Shown piece by piece: positions 45,524 through 56,665 of a stretch of DNA of 64,000 bases. Location of the stretch: positions 40,603,238 to 40,667,237 of the forward strand of contig OZ029915.1 in assembly GCA_964023275.1 (NCBI GenBank), written 5' to 3'. The notes beneath the pieces were generated by a model. The model searched no databases, was not told where the DNA came from, and saw nothing but the letters and a program-made list of their open reading frames with translations. The position numbers and the translations under genes are program-made. This DNA comes from Norana najaformis (taxonomy: Eukaryota; Annelida; Clitellata; Crassiclitellata; Hormogastridae). Position 1 is the stretch's first letter. Each line of letters opens with the position of its first letter.

Positions 45524-46479
45524 ACAGATAGTACAGGTCCAATAAACCTATGGGACTCGGCAATGAATACTGTTGACTAACTGTTGGTTTGCATAGGCAA
45601 ATGGGGTCAGTGGGTTGCAAGCTAATTCCACTTTCAGATCTTAGAAACACAAATACGAATACATTGCACACCCAAATGAAACAAACAATAGGATTCCTTT
45701 CCTTAAGCCGCCTTACCGAACAAGATCTATACTGAGTTCATTTAATCTTGGACATAAATACACATAATCCCAGAGGAAATCAGACACACAGATACAAGTA
45801 CGGTATCCTGACTTCTTTTCAACTGCCTGTTCAGGGACATAACAGAAGCAGGAGCCTCCCAAAATTCTGCATACTAATGTTTTTCCAACTGTTTTCTGAT
45901 TAGGCTACAAACTCCATTATTACCTCTCCCTTTAACTTCAAATCTTGGGTCCAACCTCTGTTTTATACTGCCTACAGTAGTCCCCCTTAAATAGATCACT
46001 GAATCTGGTTTTCCTATGTAGAAGAACTTCCTGGAAATAAGCTCCATGAAAGGACTTCCACTGGATTTAATTATTGCACATAACAGGCAAAGAAGCATGG
46101 GGTTCAAACTACAGCTGACAAATAATGCATAATGACACATGACAAAAACTAGTCAAAAATCACATCTGATACACTGTCCATTCTGGATAGCCTACAGCGA
46201 GTGATTCTTAAATGCCATCAAACCGGATCCAGACACATTATGCTAATCATGGTAATTTACAACCAAAAACTGCATAAAATAACTCCATAAATAATTACAC
46301 CAACAAGCCCTAACTCAGCCATTACCTCATTACAGCTCTATCAGCAGCAAGACAGACTCGGATGCTGCACCAATAACCAATATTCTCATTCAAACACCAG
46401 AAGGCTTATATGTACAGACAGGCATCTTTCATAACAAACCGTTATTTACCTGTTACTGTGGAAGTCCAGTAACACACGT
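45524..46479. other. Non-coding stretch
   Basis: Minus-strand frames at 45486-45671 and 45874-46140 lack motifs. No gene supported. Confidence 0.45.
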
Positions 46480-46570
46480 GCCATTAACATGCGAATCTGG
46501 TTAAAGTGCGGTAACGTCATGCCTCCCAACGATGCCAAATTAATAGGCAGAATTCAATAATGCTTGTTAC
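46480..46570 (+). repeat. Interspersed repeat shared with 31180-31260
   Basis: See the matching segment at 31180; the shared core is TCCCAACGA(C/T)(A/G)(T/C)CAAATTAA. The following GTTACATAGACTGGCACTG is echoed near 30825 (GTTACATAGTTTAGCACTGG). Confidence 0.55.
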
Positions 46571-46924
46571 ATAGACTGGCACTGTACTTTAGCTGAGTCG
46601 TGTGCATCTATAGCACAAGGCAGTGCATATATATGCAATGATATACTGTACAGGCATTTCCTTCTTTCGGATCGCAGATATTGGCAAGATGTATCATGCA
46701 TATTTGTGTCGTCATGTAAATGTTTATAGACATATATGTTATGGTAGCCCAAATGTGCATGGCAAAGAATAAATTTTCAGATTTTGATTACTGGAAGCTG
46801 CCAAATAAGTTCAAAATATAAAATATAAAATAATAAAACAGGTGCAATTTTATGTAAATTGGAGAATGTTTAGAGTTGCACAGCACATTGTAAGTTTCAT
46901 CCAGTATGTTGTTTTACCAACCTT
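46571..46924. other. Non-coding stretch
   Basis: Nothing definable. Confidence 0.5.
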
Positions 46925-47060
46925 CAGTTAATCACAATCGTAATCGTAAACTCAAAATTTCTAAAGCCCCACTTAAAAGCTAAGAAAGGGCACTAGCTTA
47001 TTCATTAGTGCTGCATCAAGGCGGTGGGGTTGTCCAAAGATGCCATGACAAGAACCAAGT
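46925..47060 (-). repeat. SINE-like unit, ATTACG-tail family
   Basis: AATCGTAATCGTAAACTCAA, AATTTCTAAAGCCCCACTTA, GGCACTAGCTTATTCATTAG and GGGGTTGTCCAAAGATGCCA. It shares the GGTTGTCCAAAGATxC(C/T)ATG end with 57030-57050, so these two form a subfamily. The 19-bp minisatellite starts a few bases beyond it. Confidence 0.7.
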
Positions 47061-47066
47061 CCGGTT

Positions 47067-47579
47067 GCCAGAAGACCAAGAGACAGCCAGAAGACCAAGA
47101 GACAGCCAGAAGACCAAGAGACAGCCAGAAGACCAAGAGACAGCCAGAAGACCAAGAGACAGCCAGAAGACCAAGAAACAGCCAGAAGACCAAGAGACAG
47201 CCAGAAGACCAAGAGACAGCCAGAAGACCAAGAGACAGCCAGAAGACCAAGAGACAGCCAGAAGACCAAGAAACAGCCAGAAGACCAAGAGACAGCCAGA
47301 AGATCAAGAGACAGCCAGAAGATCAAGAGACAGCCAGAAGACCAAGAGACAGCCAGAAGACCAAGAGACAGCCAGAAGACCAAGAGACAGCCAGAAGACC
47401 AAGAGACAGCCAGAAGACCAAGAAACAGCCAGAAGACCAAGAGACAGCCAGAAGATCAAGAGACAGCCAGAAGACCAAGAGACAGCCAGAAGACCAAGAG
47501 ACAGCCAGAAGGCCAAGAGACAGCCAGAAGACCAAGAGACAGCCAGAAGACCAAGAGACAGCCAGAAGACCAAGAGAGA
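47067..47579. repeat. 27 x 19-bp minisatellite
   Basis: Twenty-seven head-to-tail units of GCCAGAAGACCAAGAGACA with very few variants (AAGAAACA, GATCAAG, GGCCAAG), some recurring together (for example paired AAGATCAAG units). The unit has no stop codon in any phase on either strand, and 19 is not a multiple of three. All six frames therefore stay open, with a 19-residue peptide period on the plus strand (SQKTKRQPEDQETARRPRD) and a Leu/Ser/Trp-rich one on the minus strand. Low divergence implies recent expansion or homogenisation. Confidence 0.97.
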
Positions 47580-48574
47580 GAAGGGGGAAAGGAAACAGTT
47601 ATCAGTTTATTTTTTCTGGGTGAATGAAAAGTATGACTCACTTTCTAACAAATGTTGAAATTCTATTGACTCAAATATGCTAGGAAACGTCTGCATCAAA
47701 AAGAGTTTGCCAACACCTTGAAACTTCAATTCTCACCAGACTGATTTATTGGGATAGTCAACTGTTGCCTGACATTACTGGCTGAGAGAAGGTGGATTGA
47801 CTGCCTATTAAGGTGTCCAGTGCTGGACCTGAGCAGCTACTACTCTATTAAAACAGCAGTTTTAATTTCATTTTACAGCCTAAATTTATACTTTTTAAAC
47901 AGTTTTAATGATTTACTGTGTATTAATGTTTTTATTATATGCACTTTTCTATTTCTATTTGTTTAAAATGAAGTCAATAGGTCTACACAAAGGATGCACT
48001 AAATGCATATAAAGAAAAACAGACTTATATAGGAACATGTAAAAAGCAGACTCTGAGATTTTTCTGCATATTTCTTTAGCACACTTTCCACTGTCATGCA
48101 GTTTTGATGGCTAGACTTCTGCCATCTGCAAGTTACCAGACTTCTACTGTACTTCCTTGATGACAGGCGACGATCAAGTTCCAAGTCGGACGAGCCAACG
48201 ATGATATGCAGTGATGATCACTTTGCATATACCCAGGAAGCCGCTTGCAGATTCTAATGGATGACAAAACATGAATAATGCTCATGTTCTTGCCGTCACC
48301 AGTTGCCAAGCCATTGTTATTAATGATGTGAGACAGACTACAATGGACATCCATCTTCAGCGCATTGAACGCTCGTTAAACCAAAGCAGCGACTGGACAG
48401 CGTTGCTCTATCAGCTTCCAATGTCTGACACAACAGGCCGTAGCCGACTACAGGAATTTGAAGCACCGGAATGTACAATGTGTTCGGTAACTGAAAGCAT
48501 TAATGGTGCTAATAGCAAGGCCAGGGTTTATCTAAGCTTCATGTTATGTAAAAAGAAACATTAATAATAACAAT
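47580..48574. other. Non-coding stretch with one weak ORF
   Basis: A 97-codon plus frame at 48271-48564 (ATG; MNNAHVLAVTSCQAIVINDV) has ordinary composition but is overlapped by a minus-strand frame and has no motif. I do not support a gene. Confidence 0.35.
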
Positions 48575-48815
48575 AATAATAATACCTGGATGAGGACAGA
48601 AACACAGCAGATAGCCTTCCCAGAATAATAATCCTCTAATTTTTGTAATCCTGAGGGATCGTATGTACCTAATAACAGCAGCAGCAACAACAACAATAAC
48701 AACTGATGGCTGTTTCCACTGGAAAGCGCCATCAGCGAAAATTACCCATCCCAGAATAATGCTCCCCAAATTTTTGTCATCTTAAGGGATCATGTGTACC
48801 TCAGGTAATAAAATT
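48575..48815 (-). repeat. Tandem pair of a ~130-bp repeat
   Basis: CCCAGAATAATAATCCTCTAATTTTTGTAATCCTGAGG followed by GATCGTATGTACCT (48620-48672) recurs at 48751-48800 (CCCAGAATAATGCTCCCCAA, ATTTTTGTCAT, GATCATGTGTACCT). Each is flanked by AAT/AAC trinucleotide runs. Minus-strand peptides (GTYDPSGLQKLEDYYSG, DGAFQWKQPS) look protein-like, so it could be a LINE scrap. Confidence 0.6.
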
Positions 48816-49242
48816 TAAAAAATAATAAATAAAAGAAAAATAGTAATAATAATAATAATAATACAGACATTGAAGTTAATAATTATTGTTACTATAAATA
48901 TTAATATCAATATCCATATTAATATAAAAAATGTTTTAAGTTACAAAACACAAACTGCATAATATCAACATTAATATTAATATTAATATTAACATCAATA
49001 ATAAACAATGGTAAATTCTACTTCCAGGTCAGTCTGCGGAGACAGAGAGCCATGCTGAAACACGTAGTCTCTTAATTTGAGATTGAAGGGACGTCAAACA
49101 CGGAGCTGAATGAAATGTAAATACAGAGAGTTCCAGAAAGTTCGACAAGCAACTGAAAAGGCACATTTACCTAGAACAGTTCTAATTTTTGGGAGAACCA
49201 CAGTAGGACCTACAAAGGGTAGACAATTTTTTCAATGATTGT
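48816..49242. other. AT-rich stretch with AATATT/TAATAT runs
   Basis: Irregular TTAATATTAATATC simple sequence at 48885-49005. No gene. Confidence 0.55.
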
Positions 49243-49310
49243 CTGTGAATAAGCTGGCTGCCATGACTTAACTCTCTTCAGGTGCTGTAGAAATCTTGAA
49301 GCTACAATTA
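49243..49310 (+). repeat. SINE-like unit, ATTACG-tail family (partial)
   Basis: CTGTGAATAAGCTGGCTGCC, ATGACTTAACTCTCTTCAGG and TGCTGTAGAAATCTTGAAGC, then ACAATTACAA. Confidence 0.65.
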
Positions 49311-49329
49311 CAAACACAATCACTGAGAT

Positions 49330-49700
49330 GTTTTATGACCAATCAGTCAGCTGCTGGCAACTCCCCTTCCTCCACAGACCTGGTGCCCCGAGGGATATTT
49401 GCATCCTGCATCTTCTACCACCAGTCAGCCATGTCAGCTGTTGTCATTCTTTGTCCTTAGTGCAACATGACCCAGGAACCTTGAACATGGTGTCAACTAT
49501 TAATTCTGAATGGAACTCCACTGGCTTGGTTCTGCATGTGTGTGAGAGCCCACAGATGGTGACGTTTCCTGCTATGTGAGCATCACAAATGAACTTTCTA
49601 TTCTTAATGAACTTCACCATACTTAGGCCAGCATAGGCAGTGTTTTTGTGAAGTACTTAAAAGGTACTATATCAAGTGTCTGGATACAGCATAGCCTGAA
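49330..49700 (+). repeat. Interspersed repeat, fullest copy of the 27-kb family
   Basis: It contains, in order, GCATCCTGCATCTTCTACCA, GACCCAGGAACCTTGAACAT, GTGTGTGAGAGCCCACAGAT, CTTAGGCCAGCATAGGCAGT and AAAAGGTACTATATCAAGTGTCTGG. It spans sequence found separately at 26788-27010 and 27200-27500 (both in complement), so it defines a unit of about 370 bases ending in a LINE-like 3' tail. Confidence 0.65.
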
Positions 49701-50599
49701 CAGGGTAGGATTTGTGAAATTTTGACCAAGAATAAAATCACATAATAGGTTCAGTTTGTACCCATGTATGAAGGGGAATCAAGTAGCCAAAATTACCTGA
49801 CTATGGGGCTGGAAACAATTCTAAGTTACCCAAATGGGTCTTTCAACAATTTAAGAGCATAGCTTCGAACATTTTTACGAAGAAATTGACTTCTGATGGG
49901 TTAATGGGCATGGAAGGGTTGCCAGTGGGGTTAAACTGATACCACTAGCCTACAATTTTTCAATCAAGATGGGTAAATTTGCTCTGCAGCCAACTATTGT
50001 CTTATAGGCAATGCAATGGAGAGTTTGTAGACCTACAGAACAGCACAATGAGTCTGGGGAATAAGCATTGATTTTAATTATTGTGGTTGCAATGCGATGT
50101 TTTATATACAATCAGTCAGATTTAAAATGAACTCTTTGTTTAATAGGGTTCAATGGTGGTATTAGATCCAAGACCAGGGCTTAGCTAACATGCTACTTAA
50201 CTGAGAGCATTAATTGTGCTGACTTCAAGACCAACTTCAAGCGCTGAGAACAAAAACTGGCTGTTCTATGAATACTCACTTCTACCTAAACAATTTCCAT
50301 TGAGGCTCACATCACATCACAGGATGAGGCCTGGTCAGGACTGAAAAGCTCCATAGTGTCATGAAGACATAAATAATGGCTCAGGAAAGCAACCTTTTGG
50401 CTTTTTGTACCCTGGTGGTCCCTTTTAAGATCAAAGTCCAAAATCATAACAGAAGGAAACATTTGTTATTTTCTTAGACAAAACGTACTTGAAATAAGTA
50501 ACTTTTTCTTCATCAGGATACGTTAATGGTCGTGATGAGTTGCAGTTGATAAACAACATATGTGCGCAAGGTCATGACCTCTACTTAAATGTAAATGTA
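49701..50599. other. Non-coding stretch
   Basis: No gene or repeat recognised. Confidence 0.5.
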
Positions 50600-50740
50600 C
50601 GTGGTTTTATATAGCCACCGTATATGGCCTCGATCCTGCTCATCTGCAATGAATTTTTTGGGTGAGATACTTACTGCACAAGGATCTGCCAGTCCTGCTG
50701 AGATCCACCCCAGAAACATATTTCATCCCCATGACAGATA
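50600..50740 (+). repeat. SINE-like family ('CGACCCTGCTCAT'), copy 2
   Basis: TTTTATATAGCCACCGTATA, GGCCTCGATCCTGCTCATCT, GAATTTTTTGGGTGAGATAC. It matches copy 1 at 19565 and the copies at 59-60 kb. Confidence 0.6.
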
Positions 50741-51109
50741 TGGATGTACACTTCCTTAGGAGTAAAGTATCATATGCTAAGAATATTCAGCTGCTGTCAC
50801 ACTGTATTGAAGGAGTGGCAATAAGATGGAAGAGACTTTAAACAGACCGAGTTTCTGAATAAATCAGGACCTTCAGACAGATGAACGTAGACCCATACTG
50901 ACGCCTTGTACTGTCATGCCTAACAAATCAATTCTCTCCACTAGACAAGGATGTCCAGTTTGCTTCGACTGCTATGGGGTCTTATCCAATCGCCCATCAA
51001 CTGCAGAAACAACCTGTCTCACTCAGATCTGGAGTCAGAGTTGATAGCCTGTCTACCCTTTAGCCTGACCAGTTCAGACCATGTCACTCACTCTGGCACT
51101 CTTTGAGGG

Positions 51110-51530
51110 CCTGGCAGACACCTGCGTAACAAGATTAGGTAAAGTACGGCTAGGTAAGGCACAGTAATATAACACCGCATAACATACGGTGACATCAGGT
51201 AACAACATCAGGTGGCATAATGTAATATAAGGTATCTGGTAATGCAAGGTAATTTAACATGTAACAAAAGGTAATGCAAGATAATTAATATACACCAGTA
51301 ATGCAACATAGGGTAAAGCAACATGATTTAACATAAGGCAATGTAAGGTAACATAACATAAAGTAATACCAACTTATGTAACAACGTAACATAAGGCGAA
51401 GTCAGGTAACATAATGCAATTGAAGGTAAGATAAAATGAAAATAACATAAAGTAACATAAGGTTATACAAGGTATATCATAACATACTGCAATGTAGCTT
51501 GAGTAAGGTAAGCTGTGATAAGCCTTATAC
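51110..51530. repeat. Degenerate GGTAA/ACATAA-rich array
   Basis: Some 40 loose copies of AGGTAA, GGTAACATAA and TAATGCAAGG without a fixed period run for 400 bases. They look like the decayed remains of a short-unit satellite. Confidence 0.65.
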
Positions 51531-52564
51531 AGTGAGCTACAGTTAGGCAGTATGGTCCATTCATATAGATTCCCATTTTTCAAATGACTGTCCCAGGTCA
51601 CATGGGGAGATATGAGCACCAACGGAAAGTCAGTCCTGAGGACAATGTTTACTGCCTACAGTACATAGAATTCTTCCGGTCCAATGCCTCAGCAAATCAG
51701 CCTGAACACACTGGAATTTTTCATGCCTTGGACCATTCTTCTGGAACAATCTTCCTCGGCCCATTTCCACTGTTCCACTTGACTGGGCTCAACAAACATT
51801 TCAGCTCATTTTAAGTCTCACCTTCTTAGATCTCGCAGATGCACATGAATGCTCCACCTGCAACATTTGCCAACTCATCAGACTCCGCAGCTGTTCTGCA
51901 CATCACATGGCACTGGCACTGACAGCCAGATAAATGATTGCTGCTCTCAATACCAAGACTGCTCTTTACTTCTTCTGCAGGAATCCCTTGCTATCACATC
52001 AGCTGGCTCAATAATTCGACCACAAAATTTGTACAACCTTTCACTGCATTCAGTATATTGTCAGCAACGGCATTACATCTGTCACCTTGAGCAATGTACA
52101 TATTTCAAACTTGGTAGTGATGGAAGTACTTAGGGACCACCTGCGGGTTAAAGGTTGATTGTCTTGTCCTTGCACTGTATATGTTGTCGGCACTTGCCTG
52201 TAGGTAAATATGCCAGATGCATATGTCCAAATCACAATACAGCATAACTCTTTTAATATTGTGGCACAGAATCACATATTTTTATCCTATGAAAGTTCCT
52301 CCATCACTAGAAATCAGTGATCTTGGCAGAGTATTGTCAGCCAGTGACATCACTAGTAACTATACAGTGCTCGATTGTGTAATTCAAGTTAGGAAATTTA
52401 AATAAAGAAATATACAGGCCTAAAAGTAAGCAAGAAACATGCCCAAGAGACAGTGTTGTATACTTATTAATTAACTGATTAATTAATTAATTTGTACACT
52501 GGATTATTTTTAAGAGACTAACTTGAGAGCCATATTAGGTACCCCAATACTGCAGTGTATATAA
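51531..52564. other. Non-coding stretch
   Basis: Plus frames at 51584-51814 and 51849-52133 have ordinary composition but no motif. No gene supported. Confidence 0.4.
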
Positions 52565-52690
52565 CCATTTGAACATTTATATAGCACCTTTTATAGACAT
52601 GTCAAAGAGGAGTTGCATGAACAATGTGCTGCTGGCAGTCTAAAGCAGAATCAGATTTGGAATTCATGTCTTCAACCCCATTACACCAGG
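52565..52690 (-). mobile_element. LINE 3' tail scrap (TATATAGCGCC family)
   Basis: CATTTATATAGCACCTTTTA and TAGACATGTCAAAGAGG match the beginning of the tail at 53705 and elsewhere; no ORF portion is visible. Confidence 0.5.
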
Positions 52691-53699
52691 ATCCGTACTA
52701 TAAAGATTTATGTTATGAGGATAGTCTAATTTAATTCTAATTAATGTTTTTCTACCATACATTTTCTGCCATATTTTCTACCATATAAGCTGTTAAAAGT
52801 AGTGTGATCAGAACCCAAAACATATTTTATCTAGCTGCAAACCAATTCATCGTGGCCACAAGCTATGTCTGAAAACATTAGCCACAATAACTGTCTGACT
52901 GTTTGGACCACAGTAACAGTCTCTTATATCCAGACATACATTAAACATACATTAAACACTGTCATACTCTAATTATTTCCACAACCATATTTAGTTATGT
53001 AATCCAGTGAGATCCTTATTTACAAGCTTGTGTCACCTAATGCTAGTTACAATGCTCTTCATGGCAAAGAAGTTATACCTTTATTCGCACAAACCGTCTT
53101 TTGCCTTCAATTCACAGAATGCATTTCCTAATCAAATCATCCAGTAATGCGTACTGATGGTCCTAACTCAAACTAAAATGACCATCACACTACAAGAGAA
53201 TGCAGTGCTCAAACTGTGCCTATCTCCAGCTCAGAAGCTGACCCAGATTTCCCCTAAACCCCCCGTTAGGCATTTCTATACATCCCAGGTTCTATAACAC
53301 TGCATCAAGACATTGTGTAGAAGTCATATCTTCAGCCTGAGTGAAACCTGCCATCCGTCATTTGCCATTGTGTTCTCTATCTCTGCCGTTACCACTGACC
53401 AGCTGCAAGTCGCATTTGGTATCCGGATATCAGCTCCCTCCATAGACACATCCACACAATATTTAATAACTCGCCTATTCCTCCCAGTCGGTCTCTAATC
53501 GTTATGTTTTTCTTCTCTAAGCTGCAATAAAATCAGCCACTATACAACAAGAAGCCAAAGGTTTACACTCTGCTTGTTCACTGTTAGCTTGCGAACAGAA
53601 ATTCCTCATATTACACAGAAACTGACAGCATTCCAATATCAGTTTGTCTGCTACGTATGTACATATATAAGTTTGTACATGACTGCAATGTAATGTCAT
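52691..53699. other. Non-coding stretch
   Basis: No gene supported; the 53313-53498 frame lacks motifs. Confidence 0.45.
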
Positions 53700-53704
53700 G
53701 TAAA

Positions 53705-54060
53705 AACATTTATATAGCGCCTTTCAAGACCTCCCAAAAGCACTGCTTACATGGCTATTTAGCAGATCTAAACAAGGGCAACTTAAGGTAAACAGAAGAT
53801 GTGTTTTGAACTGAACCAATTAAAACAGTAAGATTAACAGAAGATTGTTCCAAGAGGGAGTTCCAAAGCATGAGAGAGCCTGATGCACTTGCAATGATGC
53901 GCAGAAGCGAAGAACCTGTAAATCTCCAAAAGCAGCAGAGCGTAGCGGTCAGCATCCAGAATGACTGATGACTGGAACACAAAGCTCACGGATGTATGCC
54001 GGCAAAGCGCAAATCACCACCAATTGCCCAAGTAGGAGCATCTTGAATCTTGAATGTATT
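53705..54060 (-). mobile_element. LINE C-terminus and 3' tail (TATATAGCGCC family)
   Basis: The minus strand gives YIRELCVPVISHSGC, LRSAAFGDLQVLRF, an LWNSLL-type landmark and QFKTHLFTLSCPCLDLLN, then a 3' UTR ending GAAAGGCGCTATATAAATG. These are standard C-terminal landmarks of CR1/L2-like LINEs. Two frameshifts separate the blocks. A further tail of the family starts at 54070 (TTATATAATGCCTTTCAAGA). Confidence 0.75.
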
Positions 54061-54069
54061 ATCTGAATA

Positions 54070-54250
54070 ATTATATAATGCCTTTCAAGAACCTCTCAGA
54101 GGCCCTTTACACTCTTAATAGCAGGCAACACCAGAAACCAGGGTGTCTAAAACACCTTGAGACATAAACTGTCTGTTGTCAAGGCACATGCAATAACACC
54201 TACTGCCAGACAATTCTGTCTCATTACTATAAAAGGCCACTGTGCTTTAT
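54070..54250 (-). repeat. LINE tail plus repeat shared with 6300-6430
   Basis: The segment starts with the tail motif ATAATGCCTTTCAAGAACCT and continues through GGCACATGCAATAACACC and CCAGACAATTCTGTCTCATT, which match 6340-6425. Confidence 0.5.
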
Positions 54251-55454
54251 TGCTAAATTAGTGTCTGCTGTTTCCAGAGTCAACCTTTACAGTGTACTTT
54301 ACTATGCCACTAAAAGAGATGCTCTGCGCTGAACCAGGAGGACGGTATTTACATGTATCTCCAACAAATATTAGACAGTTCCCAGATGCATGATGTTACT
54401 ATTTTATCACCTCACTTTGATTTAAATAACCAAGAACTGTTGTAAAATTAATAATATTCAACTAGTTAGTTAATTTTGGCAGTATATTAGATGAGAAATA
54501 GCAAGCCATGGTAGAGTCATCACCACTTATCCGGAATTCTAGAATCAGTACAGATCTTGAAGGTCCAGAGTTCATAAGATCATTCTACTTAATTGCTTAT
54601 GTACCAAAGTCAGTAATAAAAATTGGACAACCTTTCATATGAGTTATTCCTATTAGTTTTAGCTCGAGAAAAAGGTTGTCCAGTTGAGCAGAACTTGTGT
54701 TTCAGTGGTTTGTGCAGTTTGTTTTGGATGAACTAAAACTAAGGAATGTTTACTTAAAGTCACTGAAACTTCCACCATAAGGAATGACAAAACTAAATAC
54801 TGGAAAGCCACATGGAAGTAAACTGGTCCCAGCCAACAACATTCCTGCCAGCAACAGTCCCACAACAGACACTTTGACGTACTTAAACCTACGTCATACA
54901 ATTAGGGCAGAATAAAAAGAACATAAATCAAAGAATTAATTACATTGAACTGGCCAGAGGATTCCCTTAGAAATAACATGATGATATGTGTTGAATCAAT
55001 TTTATGAAGCCATCCTTTACGGATTTATCAAGCACTAGGTACACATTACCCTTCAAGCTGAATTAGGTTTTAATCTAAGCAAAGTCCATCAGGCTCTTTT
55101 ATGGTGGAGTGAGAAGCATCGCAACATTGTCTGAGCTTTATAAGAATCAGAGAGTCAACATATGCAAGACAAGATAAAATACTATTAAAATGAAATGTCT
55201 GTGAATGAACACTCTAAAAAGTAATGTCTAATAGCAGCAGACACTGTGGCCAGGATGCTAATAGACATACACTGCCTGGTGACAAAGCAAATCAACTGTG
55301 GCATACAGCCAGACCGCTTTTTACACAAAATTATACTCAGCATCAAACAGGCCTCAACTGGCATGCTTTAATATGCGACTAGTCTATTCTGGTTGATATT
55401 TTGGCCACACCAGTGTCTGTGGTTGCTAGATATTTGATATTACCTAGCGTAATT
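54251..55454. other. Non-coding stretch
   Basis: No gene; the 54659-54901 frame lacks motifs. Confidence 0.5.
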
Positions 55455-55680
55455 GTAATCATAATCACAATTTATATAGCGCCCCTTCAAAAGAAATTCC
55501 TCAGAGGAACACTCGACCGACAACACGAGACCATGACGAAACAGAATGGCTTTCACACACTTCAGGAAAACTGGTTTAGAAAGACCATGAAATTCCTGTA
55601 CTGGCCTCCTGCTCAGCTGAAAGAAGGAACTTTGGTCAGAGGGTGCAAGTCCCCCGAAGTAAACGTTTAGGGAGAACCAA
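55455..55680 (-). mobile_element. LINE 3' tail with ATTATGATTACAATTAC end
   Basis: Complement: CTGAGGAATTTCTTTTGAAG, GGGCGCTATATAAATTGTGA, TTATGATTACAATTACG. The tail joins the TATATAGCGCC LINE ends to the ATTACG-type ends of the SINE family, supporting a common mobilising enzyme. The 89-codon plus-strand frame over it is a shadow. Confidence 0.6.
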
Positions 55681-56007
55681 CGGATTTATGCAGTAGCTTC
55701 ATTTTTAAAACTAGACAAACAGCACTTATCTTACTTGCCTACAAGTCACTCTTAACTGTTAAACTATTGTTATATTCATTTATGCTTACGGATAGAATTA
55801 TATTAACCATGCATTCTGTGATTTAAAGCTTTCTTAATTTACCACTGTTCTATAACACAAAATAGTAATTAGTAATTTTAAATGCACATCAACTCACCTG
55901 AATGCTCTTCTCCATCAGCGGTAACAAAGATAACATCTGACCTACAAAAACCTACTGTTCTAGTCTTCGTCAATTTTACCTTTAATACTGACGAGACTTC
56001 ACACTAC
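55681..56007. other. Non-coding stretch
   Basis: AT-rich; nothing seen. Confidence 0.5.
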
Positions 56008-56349
56008 CTAGTAGCAGCTGCTTTTCGATGAAAAATGTACAGTAACACTCCACCTACCCGAGGCGTTATCCAGTTGTGAGCACATTCTTTTAAGTCCAAG
56101 AATCTGTCCAAGTGATGGCTCTAAATGACCCGAAGTCGACGGCCAATGCTTAATAACAAGTGCAAACTCCGCCGAAGCCGACAGCATCAACCGGAAGCAA
56201 CGAACGAATTTCTTGGCACCTTGGCGTCGTCTACCATTGAACGGACGCGACGAATACCACGCCAACGGCCGATTTCGCCTCAGTTCACAGCTGAACGACG
56301 GAGCAAGTGTTACATTTAATAACAGCAAACAGCTTATGTAAATTCTCAT
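56008..56349 (-). CDS. Candidate secreted peptide precursor
   Basis: An ATG at 56349 opens 113 codons on the minus strand. I chose it over the upstream non-ATG extension. The first 20 residues form a convincing signal peptide (MRIYISCLLLLNVTLAPSFS, then CEL): one Arg, a Leu-rich core, small residues before a likely cut. The mature part starts with dibasic ELRRNRP, followed by LAWYSSRPFNGRRRQGAKKF; GRRR is a canonical amidation-plus-cleavage site and KK a second possible one. AWYSSR recalls AWYASR of vertebrate prolactin-releasing peptide, but that resemblance is only six residues. A donor-like CGG|GTAGGT (after 56058) could end the exon there. A promoter-like segment lies about 210 bases upstream. 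The region is CpG-rich, which by itself lengthens ORFs, and the plus strand is open too (56125-56319), so chance cannot be excluded. Confidence 0.38.
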   Translation of the reverse strand: MRIYISCLLLLNVTLAPSFSCELRRNRPLAWYSSRPFNGRRRQGAKKFVRCFRLMLSASAEFALVIKHWPSTSGHLEPSLGQILGLKRMCSQLDNASGRWSVTVHFSSKSSCY

Positions 56350-56559
56350 CTGCGACTGTAAAAGTCTGTTCAACTCTGACAAAAGTTGCTTTATTTCCGC
56401 GATTTCATTACTTTCCGAGAAGGCGACAGCGTTCGTTTGTGATTATCACCCGCAACTACTGACTGAAGACAGCATTAACCTCGTCGCTTCCCGCAAACAA
56501 CTGACACACAGCTTCGCGAAGCGATTGCGGTGTTTTATCGGTTCTGCCACAGTGCGCAT

Positions 56560-56665
56560 TTTGACGTTTAGTTGCCATTGGTCAGTGTTGACCTACCGTC
56601 TCATTGGGTGACTTTACCAAGAGACCCCGCCCACTTGTGAAATGCATGCTAGGGGCGAACTTTGC
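56560..56665. promoter_or_regulatory. Promoter-like CpG-rich segment
   Basis: Two inverted CCAAT boxes (CCATTGGTCA at about 56575 and TCATTGGGTGAC at about 56603) and a GC box (GACCCCGCCC at about 56625) lie within 60 bases, with raised CpG from about 56380 on. No TATA box is obvious. The orientation of the ATTGG boxes and the ORF at 56349 suit minus-strand transcription. Confidence 0.45.

Noticed and set aside
47067-47579. CRISPR-like array
   Set aside because: Units are contiguous with no spacers and the window is eukaryotic.
46973-47658. ORFs of up to 216 codons encoding QKTKRQPEDQ or Leu/Ser/Trp-rich repeats
   Set aside because: All six frames are open because the 19-bp unit has no stop in any phase; no start context, domain or splice evidence.
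48271-48564. 97-codon ORF as a host gene
   Set aside because: Ordinary composition but no motif or splice signal, and an overlapping minus-strand frame of similar quality.
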